Shown here piece after piece: positions 19,893-26,988 of a stretch of DNA of 64,000 nt. The notes below the pieces were generated by a model, which was not told where the DNA came from, did not search any database, and was given only the letters and a program-made list of their open reading frames with translations. The stretch's first letter is position 1; the number at the start of each line of letters is the position of its first letter. Location of the stretch: positions 44,737 through 108,736 of the forward strand of contig CALFJB010000030.1 in NCBI GenBank assembly GCA_937877565.1. Direction: 5' to 3'. This stretch comes from an uncultured Selenomonadales bacterium (GTDB lineage: Bacteria > Bacillota > Negativicutes > Selenomonadales > Selenomonadaceae). The position numbers and the translations under genes are program-made.

Positions 19893-20906
19893 TTGGAAAT
19901 TTTAGATTATGATGAATTAGATTTATGGTGGCGCACTGTTCCAAGTTCGCGCAGATTTACCGGTGCGATTATGGAGGCGGTAGATAAACATTGCGCAACC
20001 GCCGCGCATCTTCCAAAAGAAGACGAAGCCGGATTTATACAAATGCTTACTGAAAAAATTCAGCGCAAATACGTTTCTTTGATTGTTGAAACGTTCGACT
20101 ATAACGGAAAAAGTGACATGGAAGATTTTGTTGACGCGTTGACGGCTAAATTTGCGCCAAACTTCCTGCGCGATTTTACAACAGATTCGCCAATGGAAGA
20201 TTTGGCGTTGCAAAATTCGCTTTTCGGGTACGCAATAATTATCCGGCTGAAAAATAAAGTTAAGTGGTTAGTTTCGGCAGTCACGGACTTTAACAAAAAA
20301 AATTCCGTAACGGGCGGCGCACTGATTTTTATTACAACTGAAAATAATCCGCCGCCGAGTTTGACGCGTCTTTCAGATTTTTTAACGCCGTATGACGTGC
20401 AATTTTTCGCAATAAACTTACTTGAAGGCGCAAGGTTGACGCCGAAACAAAAACTTTACACTTCAACTTTGGCGGCGAAACTTTCAAAACAATCTTCAAC
20501 AATGGCAAAAAATTTAGCGAAAGTCGAATTATACACGCACGGTTTAGAATTTGTGCGGACGGTTGCGCCAAAGTTTGACGAAAAAATTTATAATCGCGCA
20601 GTTTGGGAATGTCAAACGCAATTTTTATTACCCGCGCTGGAACAAATTCGCAGTCAATTAATCGAAAAAAATTTTTTACATCTGAAAAAGATTCTGCCAA
20701 AGACCGATGAATTTGGAAAAACTTTGGACAATGCGTGGGATATGGAATTGAGGCACTTGCATTACTACGGCGGCGGCGATAAAATTTTTTCTTATGAAGA
20801 GTGGGAAATTTTGGAGTTGGCTTATTCGGCAAGAAACGAAATTTCGCACTTGAAGACTTTGGAAAATTCGCAGCTTGAAAAAATTTTTAATCTGATTGAC
20901 GATTAA
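19893..20906 (+). CDS. Partner of the giant ATPase, with C-terminal HEPN-like RX4H motif
   Basis: 337 residues from TTG 19893, preceded by AAAGGAG and 22 bases after the ATPase stop. The N-terminal two thirds are not recognised (mixed alpha/beta, with ALIFITTENN and VQFFAINLLEG). The last ~60 residues include EWEILELAYSARNEISHLK, in which RNEISH (Arg at about 314) fits the RX4-6H active-site motif of HEPN ribonuclease/toxin domains. HEPN domains often pair with large ATPases in antiviral or abortive systems. No membrane segment is seen. The HEPN call rests on this one motif plus its helical setting. Confidence 0.55.
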   Translation: MEILDYDELDLWWRTVPSSRRFTGAIMEAVDKHCATAAHLPKEDEAGFIQMLTEKIQRKYVSLIVETFDYNGKSDMEDFVDALTAKFAPNFLRDFTTDSPMEDLALQNSLFGYAIIIRLKNKVKWLVSAVTDFNKKNSVTGGALIFITTENNPPPSLTRLSDFLTPYDVQFFAINLLEGARLTPKQKLYTSTLAAKLSKQSSTMAKNLAKVELYTHGLEFVRTVAPKFDEKIYNRAVWECQTQFLLPALEQIRSQLIEKNFLHLKKILPKTDEFGKTLDNAWDMELRHLHYYGGGDKIFSYEEWEILELAYSARNEISHLKTLENSQLEKIFNLIDD

Positions 20907-20926
20907 TTTAATTGGAGGAATGTTAA

Positions 20927-22501
20927 TTGAAAATAGGCTTGGCACAAATTGAAATAGTTGCAGGGCAGCCCGAATTAAACGCGGCGAAAATTTTAAAATT
21001 CGTCGAAGTTGCAAAAAATCAAAATTGCGACGCGGTAATTTTTCCGGCGGCTACAATTTCCGGCGTCTATTTCGCAAAACAACCGGCACTCCTGCGCGAA
21101 TGTGGAGAATTTATTCAGGAAATAATTTCGGCAAGTTCAAATATTGCGGTGGTTTTCGGTAGTGAAGACAAAATTTTTACTGCCAAAGACGGGAAACTGA
21201 TTAACGGCGAAGAATTTTTTAACTGCCAAATAAAAATTGCCGCCTCAAATTTTATAACTGACAGAATTTTTGAACGTGACAAAGTTAATTCCGCGCTTGC
21301 CGTCGAAAAAAAACTTCCGCTGATTTATGTTAATTCGGTTGGTATTCAAAACAACGGCAAAACGATTTACACTTTTGACGGTTGCAGTACAATTTATAAT
21401 TCACGCGGCGAAGTCGTAAAACGCCTGAAACCGTTTGAAGAAATTTTTGAGACAATTACCGATACAAAAATTGAGCAACTTCCCGCGCTTGATTCTTACA
21501 ATGAAAAATCTATCGCGCAGATTTACCGCGCTTTAAAATTTGGCGTCGATAAATTTTTACAGCAAATTCATATGTCAAAAATTGTAATTGGAATTTCTGG
21601 CGGAATTGATTCGGCAGTTGGCGCGGCACTTTATACAAAGATTCTCGGCGCGGAAAATATTTATTTGGTAAATATGCCCAGCGTTTTCAATTCGGCAACT
21701 ACGCGCAGTTTGAGTGAACAACTTGCAAAAAATTTGGGCTGCAAATATGCTGTCGTTCCAATTCAAAATTCGGTTGATTCGACGGTTAATCAGTTGGAAA
21801 CAACGCCGGTAACTTTTTTGAAAGATAATTCCACTGAAGAAATAAAACTTTCCGGCTTTGTTAGAGAAAATTTGCAAGCCCGTGACAGAAGCGGCAGAAT
21901 TTTAGCAACTATAGCGGCGGCAGTTGGCGGCGGCTTTACCTGCAACGCAAACAAAGCTGAATCTACTATTGGTTATGCTACAATGTACGGAGACTGCGCG
22001 GGCGTTTTGTCCGCAACGGCTGATTTATGGAAATTTCAAGTTTACGAGTTGGCTAACTATTTGAACAACAATATTTATTTTCAAGAAGTCATACCGCAAG
22101 GAATAATTGACATTGTTCCGAGTGCCGAGCTTTCCAACGCGCAAAACGTCGATGAAGGCAAAGGCGATCCTTTGCACTATGATTATCATGATTATTTGTT
22201 CCGTGCATTTGTGGAAAAACTTTTGACGCCGGAAGATATTTTAAAATTGTACATTGATAAAAAACTTGAAACAGAAATTGGCTGTAGCGCAGGATTGACA
22301 GAAAAATATTTTTCGACGCCTGCAGATTTTATCGCAGATTTAGAAAAATGGTGGCGTCAATATCAAGGAATAGCCGTTGCAAAACGTATTCAAGCCCCGC
22401 CAATTTTAGCTGTAAGTTCGCGCCCGTTCGGTTCTTTCGTTGAATCTCAAAACGCGCCGTACTTTACCAAAAAATATTTTGAAATGAAAAGCAATTTGTA
22501 A
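20927..22501 (+). CDS. nadE: NAD+ synthase with degenerate N-terminal glutaminase (nitrilase) domain
   Basis: 524 residues from TTG 20927, with TTGGAGG upstream. The C-terminal half (from about 205) is a clear NAD synthetase: ISGGIDSAV pyrophosphate loop, TIGYATMYGDCAG, and STPAD/PP segments. It converts deamido-NAD to NAD with ATP and a nitrogen donor. The N-terminal nitrilase-like half starts normally (KIGLAQIEIVAGQPELNA). However, the usual FPE Glu is FPA, and the central segment with the catalytic Lys and the ICEDxW Cys is missing, about 80 residues short. It probably cannot hydrolyse glutamine and may use free ammonia. Two terminators follow. Confidence 0.85.
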   Translation: MKIGLAQIEIVAGQPELNAAKILKFVEVAKNQNCDAVIFPAATISGVYFAKQPALLRECGEFIQEIISASSNIAVVFGSEDKIFTAKDGKLINGEEFFNCQIKIAASNFITDRIFERDKVNSALAVEKKLPLIYVNSVGIQNNGKTIYTFDGCSTIYNSRGEVVKRLKPFEEIFETITDTKIEQLPALDSYNEKSIAQIYRALKFGVDKFLQQIHMSKIVIGISGGIDSAVGAALYTKILGAENIYLVNMPSVFNSATTRSLSEQLAKNLGCKYAVVPIQNSVDSTVNQLETTPVTFLKDNSTEEIKLSGFVRENLQARDRSGRILATIAAAVGGGFTCNANKAESTIGYATMYGDCAGVLSATADLWKFQVYELANYLNNNIYFQEVIPQGIIDIVPSAELSNAQNVDEGKGDPLHYDYHDYLFRAFVEKLLTPEDILKLYIDKKLETEIGCSAGLTEKYFSTPADFIADLEKWWRQYQGIAVAKRIQAPPILAVSSRPFGSFVESQNAPYFTKKYFEMKSNL

Positions 22502-22527
22502 AAAATATTTCAATCCTCAAATAAAAA

Positions 22528-22557
22528 AAATCCCTGTCAAACGCGGCAGGGATTTTT
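22528..22557 (+). terminator. Terminator after nadE (first of two)
   Basis: Hairpin AAATCCCTG and CAGGGATTT with an ~10-base loop, followed by T residues. Confidence 0.8.
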
Positions 22558-22582
22558 CAGTTTCAATTATTTTTGGACGTAA

Positions 22583-22612
22583 AAAAACCCGTTGGACGGA
22601 CGGGCTTTTTAT
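22583..22612 (+). terminator. Second hairpin terminator, near the prophage left edge
   Basis: CCCGT and ACGGG arms flanked by A-run and T-run. It lies just before the first leftward prophage gene and roughly marks the chromosome-prophage boundary. No clear attachment-site duplication can be assigned because the right end is outside the window. Confidence 0.6.
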
Positions 22613-22709
22613 TTTATAAACTTTATTTTAAAATTTTTTAGTGTCGCTCGGAGCAAGCGTAATTGATAACCAGCTGAATTTGCCTATAGCCAATCAAGTT
22701 AATTTTATG

Positions 22710-23009
22710 TTATTTTTCAATTTTAAACTTAAACATTCCACCTTCTAAAGCGTCTGCGTCCAAAGCATTAACTCCCATCGCCCATAATTCGGCGACAAAC
22801 TCAACATTTCCTGCGCTCATCAGCTTATCGCCTTCATAGATTTCATTTCCGTTGCAATCATATCCGATAAGCTGATTAATATTGTAAACTTCTTCGCCAT
22901 TCATTTGTCCCTGCGATAAATTCTTTTCATATTGCCAAACTTGATTTGAATAAATATATTCACCCGTTTCACAGGATTTGGCACGAAATTTAATTGGTAT
23001 TCTTTTTAA
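22710..23009 (-). pseudogene. YopX-family protein, copy lacking a start codon
   Basis: The - frame from about 23006 down to 22710 reads as a complete YopX-like protein: KRIPIKFRAKSCETGEYIYS at the N-terminus, then IGYDCNGNEIYEGDK, the family signature. No ATG, GTG or TTG stands where the N-terminus should begin; the codon before KRIP is TTA. The first ATG (ending at 22904) is internal and lacks a ribosome binding site. The frame overlaps the stop of the upstream YopX gene by three bases, so it may once have been coupled. YopX proteins are common small phage proteins of unknown role. Confidence 0.6.
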
Positions 23010-23401
23010 TTTACATCACCTTGATTCAGCCATTCTACATTGTCAAAAATATTGCCGACAACCTTTAATTTCTTATAACCCTCTCCGTGAAACTGTACCG
23101 GCGACTTTTTGCCATCAAGCCGAAACATTACAAAACGGTTTTCGTTATCGTCCCACTTTACAATAAATTTATGTTCGCCCTCAAATTCAACAATATCACT
23201 TTCATAAACTTCAACGCCATTACAGTCGTATGCGCCGATAAATTGTCTGACACTCTCCAAATTAATTTCAATCCAATTATAAAATTTATCTCTTAACCAA
23301 CAAATTTTTTCTCCGTTCGATTTTTCATCAAATTTAATACTTTCGCTGTAGATTTTTTCTTTTGTCGAGATGTCAATTCCGCAAAATTTAATCTTACGCA
23401 T
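23006..23401 (-). CDS. YopX-family phage protein
   Basis: 131 residues beginning MRKIKFCG, with FIGAYDCNGVEVYESD in the middle and VVGNIFDN near the end. This is the usual YopX layout (RxIKFRG start, GxxDxNGxExYEGD centre, GNI-D end). AGGAGT precedes the start. It lies in a leftward run of small early prophage genes. Function unknown. Confidence 0.8.
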   Translation of the reverse strand: MRKIKFCGIDISTKEKIYSESIKFDEKSNGEKICWLRDKFYNWIEINLESVRQFIGAYDCNGVEVYESDIVEFEGEHKFIVKWDDNENRFVMFRLDGKKSPVQFHGEGYKKLKVVGNIFDNVEWLNQGDVN

Positions 23402-23413
23402 TTTAAAACACTC

Positions 23414-23674
23414 CTACTTCTTTACACAGAATTTTAAATCATTGAACAAGCCATATTTCGGTTTTAATTCTACCGTATAAATTTTATCGTGCGCTATGAC
23501 TTCATCGCCTTCATAAATTTCATTGCCTTCTGAATCATAACCGCAAAACTGTGAAATGCTATCATAATAAATCATCTCAGAGTTTATATAAGCTTCTCCG
23601 AAACAATACGATAAATCACCGCAAATAAATCTACCATCGCTTTTGGCTTTTGCACGAAATTTAATTTCTCTCAT
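23414..23674 (-). CDS. YopX-family phage protein, short
   Basis: 86 residues starting MREIKFRAKAK and containing FCGYDSEGNEIYEGDEV, so a YopX protein lacking part of the usual C-terminus. AGAGGAG precedes the start. It is paralogous to the neighbouring copies, which suggests local duplication. Confidence 0.75.
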   Translation of the reverse strand: MREIKFRAKAKSDGRFICGDLSYCFGEAYINSEMIYYDSISQFCGYDSEGNEIYEGDEVIAHDKIYTVELKPKYGLFNDLKFCVKK

Positions 23675-23711
23675 TTTGATTCTCCTCTAGATATAACCGC
23701 GTTTGCAACCT

Positions 23712-23942
23712 TTAATACTTCGGCAATTTTTTCATAACATCGTAATATTCTTTTTGTATTTCATATGGGATTATGAACAAATTACCTGTACAAATTTCAC
23801 GTTCAAACTTTAAATGATATTTATAACCTTCTATGATACGCTCATATTTGTAAATTTCTTTTTCTACCGTTCTCACTCTTTTTTGAGTCTGAAACAACTT
23901 ATCATAAAACTTGTCCCTTTCTTCTTTAGTCATCTGCAACAT
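23712..23942 (-). CDS. Small helical phage protein, unknown
   Basis: About 76 residues from the ATG ending at 23942, preceded by GAGGAG, overlapping the end of the upstream gene. It is rich in Lys, Glu and Arg with a coiled-coil look (QKRVRTVEKEIYKYERIIEG). No family recognised. Confidence 0.55.
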   Translation of the reverse strand: MLQMTKEERDKFYDKLFQTQKRVRTVEKEIYKYERIIEGYKYHLKFEREICTGNLFIIPYEIQKEYYDVMKKLPKY

Positions 23943-24186
23943 TTTGATTCTCCTCAATCTGCACCTGCACATTTTCTGCGATAATGTCATACAAAAAATC
24001 TCCTACATAGAAACTACACAAAAATAACGATACCGCTATTACTGCAAGCTCCGTTTCAAAAGTTTCTACCGTAACGTCGTTCACATCCAACGCCGCAGGG
24101 CATTTTGGATTGTACATATTCACTAAACAGATTGTCACGCCGGTTTCTGGATTAAACAGGTTGCCGTTCGGCGTCTTTATCCACAT
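23926..24186 (-). CDS. Small phage protein, unknown
   Basis: About 86 residues from the ATG ending at 24186, after GAGGTG. It begins MWIKTPNGNLFNPETGV, a beta-rich start, with a more hydrophobic C-terminal half (AVIAVSLFLCSFYVGDFLYDII). It overlaps both neighbours, typical of a compact early operon. Not recognised. Confidence 0.55.
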   Translation of the reverse strand: MWIKTPNGNLFNPETGVTICLVNMYNPKCPAALDVNDVTVETFETELAVIAVSLFLCSFYVGDFLYDIIAENVQVQIEENQNVADD

Positions 24187-24457
24187 TTTCCAACACCTCA
24201 ATTTCTGATAAAAGCAAATTTTTAACTGATACGCCGTCTTTTGCCGCCAAAACTTTCAAATCCTCATACTTTGCAGCGTCAATCGTAACCTCAATTCCAA
24301 TTTTCCTACCTACCATTTCTTGAGTAATTGAAATTATCGCCTTATCAATTTGTTCTTGTGCAACTTCCAAAGCGTCGGCGTCATATTCATAAATTTCACG
24401 CCACGCGTCGCAAAGATATTCAAGCTGTATCAATTTCTTTTCAATCTCAAACGGCAT
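24152..24457 (-). CDS. Small phage protein, unknown
   Basis: About 101 residues from the ATG ending at 24457, with GGAGGTG upstream. It is helical and acidic (EYDADALEVAQEQIDKA). The C-terminal part VSVKNLLLSEIEVLENV looks helix-forming, perhaps ribbon-helix-helix-like with GIEVTIDAAKYEDLKVLA before it; this is only a suggestion. Confidence 0.5.
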   Translation of the reverse strand: MPFEIEKKLIQLEYLCDAWREIYEYDADALEVAQEQIDKAIISITQEMVGRKIGIEVTIDAAKYEDLKVLAAKDGVSVKNLLLSEIEVLENVDKDAERQPV

Positions 24458-24511
24458 TACTTTCACCTCCAAGAGAGCCAGTGTACGACGCCCACCGGCA
24501 AGGCGGTTAAT

Positions 24512-24622
24512 TTAATTTTTTACAACTTCAAATGTGCGGTCTTCATATTGCAAAATGATAATGTTAATACTGCCTTTGATATATCCGAGAGCGCGAATAA
24601 TTTTCTTGCCGTTATAACTCAT
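24512..24622 (-). CDS. 36-residue small protein
   Basis: A short gene with a very good ribosome binding site (GGAGGTTGATAAAATG). It encodes MSYNGKKIIRALGYIKGS, then a hydrophobic IIIL stretch and an acidic end. Spacing inside the leftward run and the strong site support translation. Function unknown. Confidence 0.55.
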   Translation of the reverse strand: MSYNGKKIIRALGYIKGSINIIILQYEDRTFEVVKN

Positions 24623-24638
24623 TTTATCAACCTCCATT

Positions 24639-24815
24639 TTAATTTTTCTCAATGCTTACGTCGCTGATTTCATTGTCGTACCAGTAAATATCATCGCCGT
24701 TGTAGCTGTACGGCGCGGCAATTTTATAAGCCTCGTTAATAACTTCTTCTTCTGAATCGGCTTCAATTTCAACTTCGCCATATTCAATCTTGCTGATAGA
24801 AATTTTATACTTCAT
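24639..24815 (-). CDS. Small DpnD/PcfM-like protein
   Basis: About 58 residues starting MKYKISISKIEYGEVEIEAD. The beta strand, an EADSEEEVINEAYKIA helix and an acidic end match the small DpnD/PcfM-like pattern seen on phages and plasmids. An AGGGTG site precedes it. Role unknown. Confidence 0.5.
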   Translation of the reverse strand: MKYKISISKIEYGEVEIEADSEEEVINEAYKIAAPYSYNGDDIYWYDNEISDVSIEKN

Positions 24816-24893
24816 ATTTACCACACCCTTACCAATCCTGCAGCCAAAGTAGGCTTAAATCCGATTGTGCCAAACTCCGAAAATTCCGGAATG

Positions 24894-25166
24894 TCATAAT
24901 TGTGAACTTACGAAAAGATAGTTATCCAACTTGCCAAAATCCGTATAACTGCGAATTACCAAGTAAACCAAAGAATCAAAACGTTTCTCAAATGATTTGA
25001 TAAGTTTGAGGCTTTCATCTTCCGCCCAGAAAAAAGCACCAAACGGCGGTTCACTGATACTCACATAACCTTCTTCGGCAAACTGACGAATTGTTTCAGG
25101 ATAAATTTCAAGCAATTTCATGCGCTCAATAGCCTCAATCTTTTTTTCTTCAATACTGATTTTCAT
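24894..25166 (-). CDS. Small phage protein, unknown
   Basis: 90 residues from the ATG ending at 25166; the upstream gene's TAA lies just before it, so the two are coupled. It contains PETIRQFAEEGYVSISEPPFGAFFWAEDE and a C-terminal hydrophobic-aromatic part. I do not recognise the family. Confidence 0.5.
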   Translation of the reverse strand: MKISIEEKKIEAIERMKLLEIYPETIRQFAEEGYVSISEPPFGAFFWAEDESLKLIKSFEKRFDSLVYLVIRSYTDFGKLDNYLFVSSQL

Positions 25167-25167
25167 T

Positions 25168-25455
25168 TTAAGCACTTTCCTTTTGCAATTTATAGATTTT
25201 ATGTTTTTTCAGAATAATATTTCCATTTGAACCATCAAAAATCAAATCTGCACGAAAACTTTTTTCACCGTCTTCAGCAATATAAATTTTTAAATCGTTA
25301 CCATCACGGAAAAATTTTGCGGAAACGTCTTTTAAAATTCCTTCAATTTTTATATTTTTTAAAGGGCAAGGATACTTTGCAACAAGACTTGTGTTTTTAT
25401 CATACCAATCACGCAACATCAGTCTGTCGTCACGAGTAAGCAAAATTTTATCCAT
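25168..25455 (-). CDS. Small phage protein, unknown
   Basis: 95 residues. It begins MDKILLTRDDRLMLRDWYDK and continues beta-rich, with charged strands. It overlaps the end of the upstream methylase by eight bases. No motif recognised. Confidence 0.5.
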   Translation of the reverse strand: MDKILLTRDDRLMLRDWYDKNTSLVAKYPCPLKNIKIEGILKDVSAKFFRDGNDLKIYIAEDGEKSFRADLIFDGSNGNIILKKHKIYKLQKESA

Positions 25456-26029
25456 TGGCTGTACCTTCTTTCCGTAAATCGCTCAAACGCCAGTTATACA
25501 GGTGAAAAAGTGGCGTAAACCACGGCGGACTCAAATATTCATTACTCAAAGAATTTTTCTGTTGAATTATTGCCGGTATGCCGTAAAGACTGCATTGAAT
25601 GTACGTCATAAAAATGCAACGCTCATCAATGTCACTTGCAAAAACCAAAACTTCTTTGTTGTAATTTAAGCCGATTTTATTCATAGTATTAGCCAGCCCA
25701 TAAATCATTGCTCCGCCGCCGCAACACGGCTCATTAACAGTGAAATATCTTTTTTCAGCAATAATCTTTTTATAACTTTCTCCATTGCCTATCGTAATTT
25801 CGCTCATCAAATCACAAACACACTGCGGAGTAAAAAATTGTCCTTTCCAAGCGTCATTAAAGTTAAGTTCGTGGAATAATTCGCCGAGTACATCAGTTAA
25901 ATGTACCGATTCTTTACTCGGACAATAACTTTGCAATTCTTCAACCAATTCCGTAAACATTGACATAAACAACATTCTTTTGTGCTTGTCATATGTAACT
26001 TTCTCTAAGATATTCAAGCTCTTCAACAT
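25448..26029 (-). CDS. N6-adenine DNA methylase-like protein, N-terminally short
   Basis: About 193 residues from the ATG ending at 26029; the start is uncertain and upstream or internal ATGs are possible. GQFFTPQCVCDLM and NEPCCGGGAMIYG correspond to the HsdM-type target/cofactor region and SAM-binding motif I; ASDIDERCIFMTYIQCSLYGIPA follows. Phage homologues usually carry a longer N-terminal helical part between YDKHK and FTELVEEL, so an internal deletion is likely. The catalytic NPPY motif is not evident. It overlaps the peptidase gene upstream. Confidence 0.6.
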   Translation of the reverse strand: MLKSLNILEKVTYDKHKRMLFMSMFTELVEELQSYCPSKESVHLTDVLGELFHELNFNDAWKGQFFTPQCVCDLMSEITIGNGESYKKIIAEKRYFTVNEPCCGGGAMIYGLANTMNKIGLNYNKEVLVFASDIDERCIFMTYIQCSLYGIPAIIQQKNSLSNEYLSPPWFTPLFHLYNWRLSDLRKEGTANG

Positions 26030-26921
26030 CGTAGCCGTATTCAACAACCAATTCCTCATAAAGTTCCTCATACTCTTCAGGTAACTTTTTTGGCGTTACT
26101 ACTTCTTCAGATTCTTCAATTTTTTTTGTAGTACTCGAATTAACTTTATAAACATATTTATCATAACTTAGAAATCCATTTTGCGATTTATACCAACGGT
26201 CATCATAAAATTTATGTACAATTTCAATGTACTCATACTTTGGAAAATCTTTTTTAGCCGCGTCTGAAACAATTTCTACAACTTTGTTAATTACCGCGTC
26301 AATTTCATTTCTGTTAATGTATTCAGAAGTTGTGTGCGCGTTGTAGTAGCCGCTCGACAAATTAACCGCCGCTGTTTTAAGTTCAGGCGCAATTACAGAA
26401 ATATCGCTGAATGAACCGTAAGCCGTTTTAAAACCTTTGCTTGTAATGTATTTTTCAAAATCAGTATTGCAACAGTCATAATAAACGGCGTCATTTGCGC
26501 CTCTGCGGTCAATTTCAATTAAACATTTCAAATTGTCTACGCCTTCAGGTAAACTGCCTTCTTTATGTACGTCACAAAAGAAATTCGCACCAATTCCGCC
26601 AATTTCTTCATCGCAAAGAAAAAGTAACCACGGCTTTTGTAAAGACAATTCATAAGCATTAACGATTGCGTAAACTCCGCACCTGTCGTCGCCGCCTATA
26701 CCTTGAGGCGACATTAAAATATTTCTGTCTTTGCTTTTGCAAATATCGCGTACTGGCTCTTTATGTACCGTGTCCAAATGTGCCAACAACATTACGGGTA
26801 CTTCGCCTTTTACCAGAATAAAATGCTTGTCGCTTGTCAAAGTTTTGCCTTCAAACATTTTGCAAAGCATTTTGAAAAGTTGTCTTTGAGTTGGCTTTAA
26901 AAACTGTTCCAATACTTTCAT
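25989..26921 (-). CDS. Zinc aminopeptidase of the M20/M42/M28 type
   Basis: 310 residues. Metal-site motifs are in order: LLAHLDTVH (His, Asp), GIGGDDRCGVYAIV (bridging Asp), CDEEIGGIGA (Glu pair), EIDRRG (Asp), and YNAHTTSEYI (C-terminal His). These match co-catalytic zinc exopeptidases. The last ~80 residues are an acidic Glu-rich tail not typical of the family. Its presence in a prophage early operon is uncommon and its substrate is unknown. Confidence 0.75.
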   Translation of the reverse strand: MKVLEQFLKPTQRQLFKMLCKMFEGKTLTSDKHFILVKGEVPVMLLAHLDTVHKEPVRDICKSKDRNILMSPQGIGGDDRCGVYAIVNAYELSLQKPWLLFLCDEEIGGIGANFFCDVHKEGSLPEGVDNLKCLIEIDRRGANDAVYYDCCNTDFEKYITSKGFKTAYGSFSDISVIAPELKTAAVNLSSGYYNAHTTSEYINRNEIDAVINKVVEIVSDAAKKDFPKYEYIEIVHKFYDDRWYKSQNGFLSYDKYVYKVNSSTTKKIEESEEVVTPKKLPEEYEELYEELVVEYGYDVEELEYLRESYI

Positions 26922-26947
26922 TTAAATCCCTCCATTATCAGGCAAAA

Positions 26948-26975
26948 GACTTACAGGGAACTTGCCCTGCAAGTC
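26948..26975 (-). other. Intergenic hairpin
   Basis: GACTTaCAGGG and CCCTGcAAGTC form a strong stem with a short loop between the Cys-rich gene and the peptidase gene. There is no T-run, so it may be an RNA processing or attenuation element rather than a terminator. Confidence 0.5.
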
Positions 26976-26988
26976 CAGCCTGTATTTT

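Noticed and set aside
24457..24515. A third hammerhead ribozyme on the - strand (CCGCC...GTCGTACAC)
   Set aside because: No CUGANGA core is present and the arms do not pair properly.
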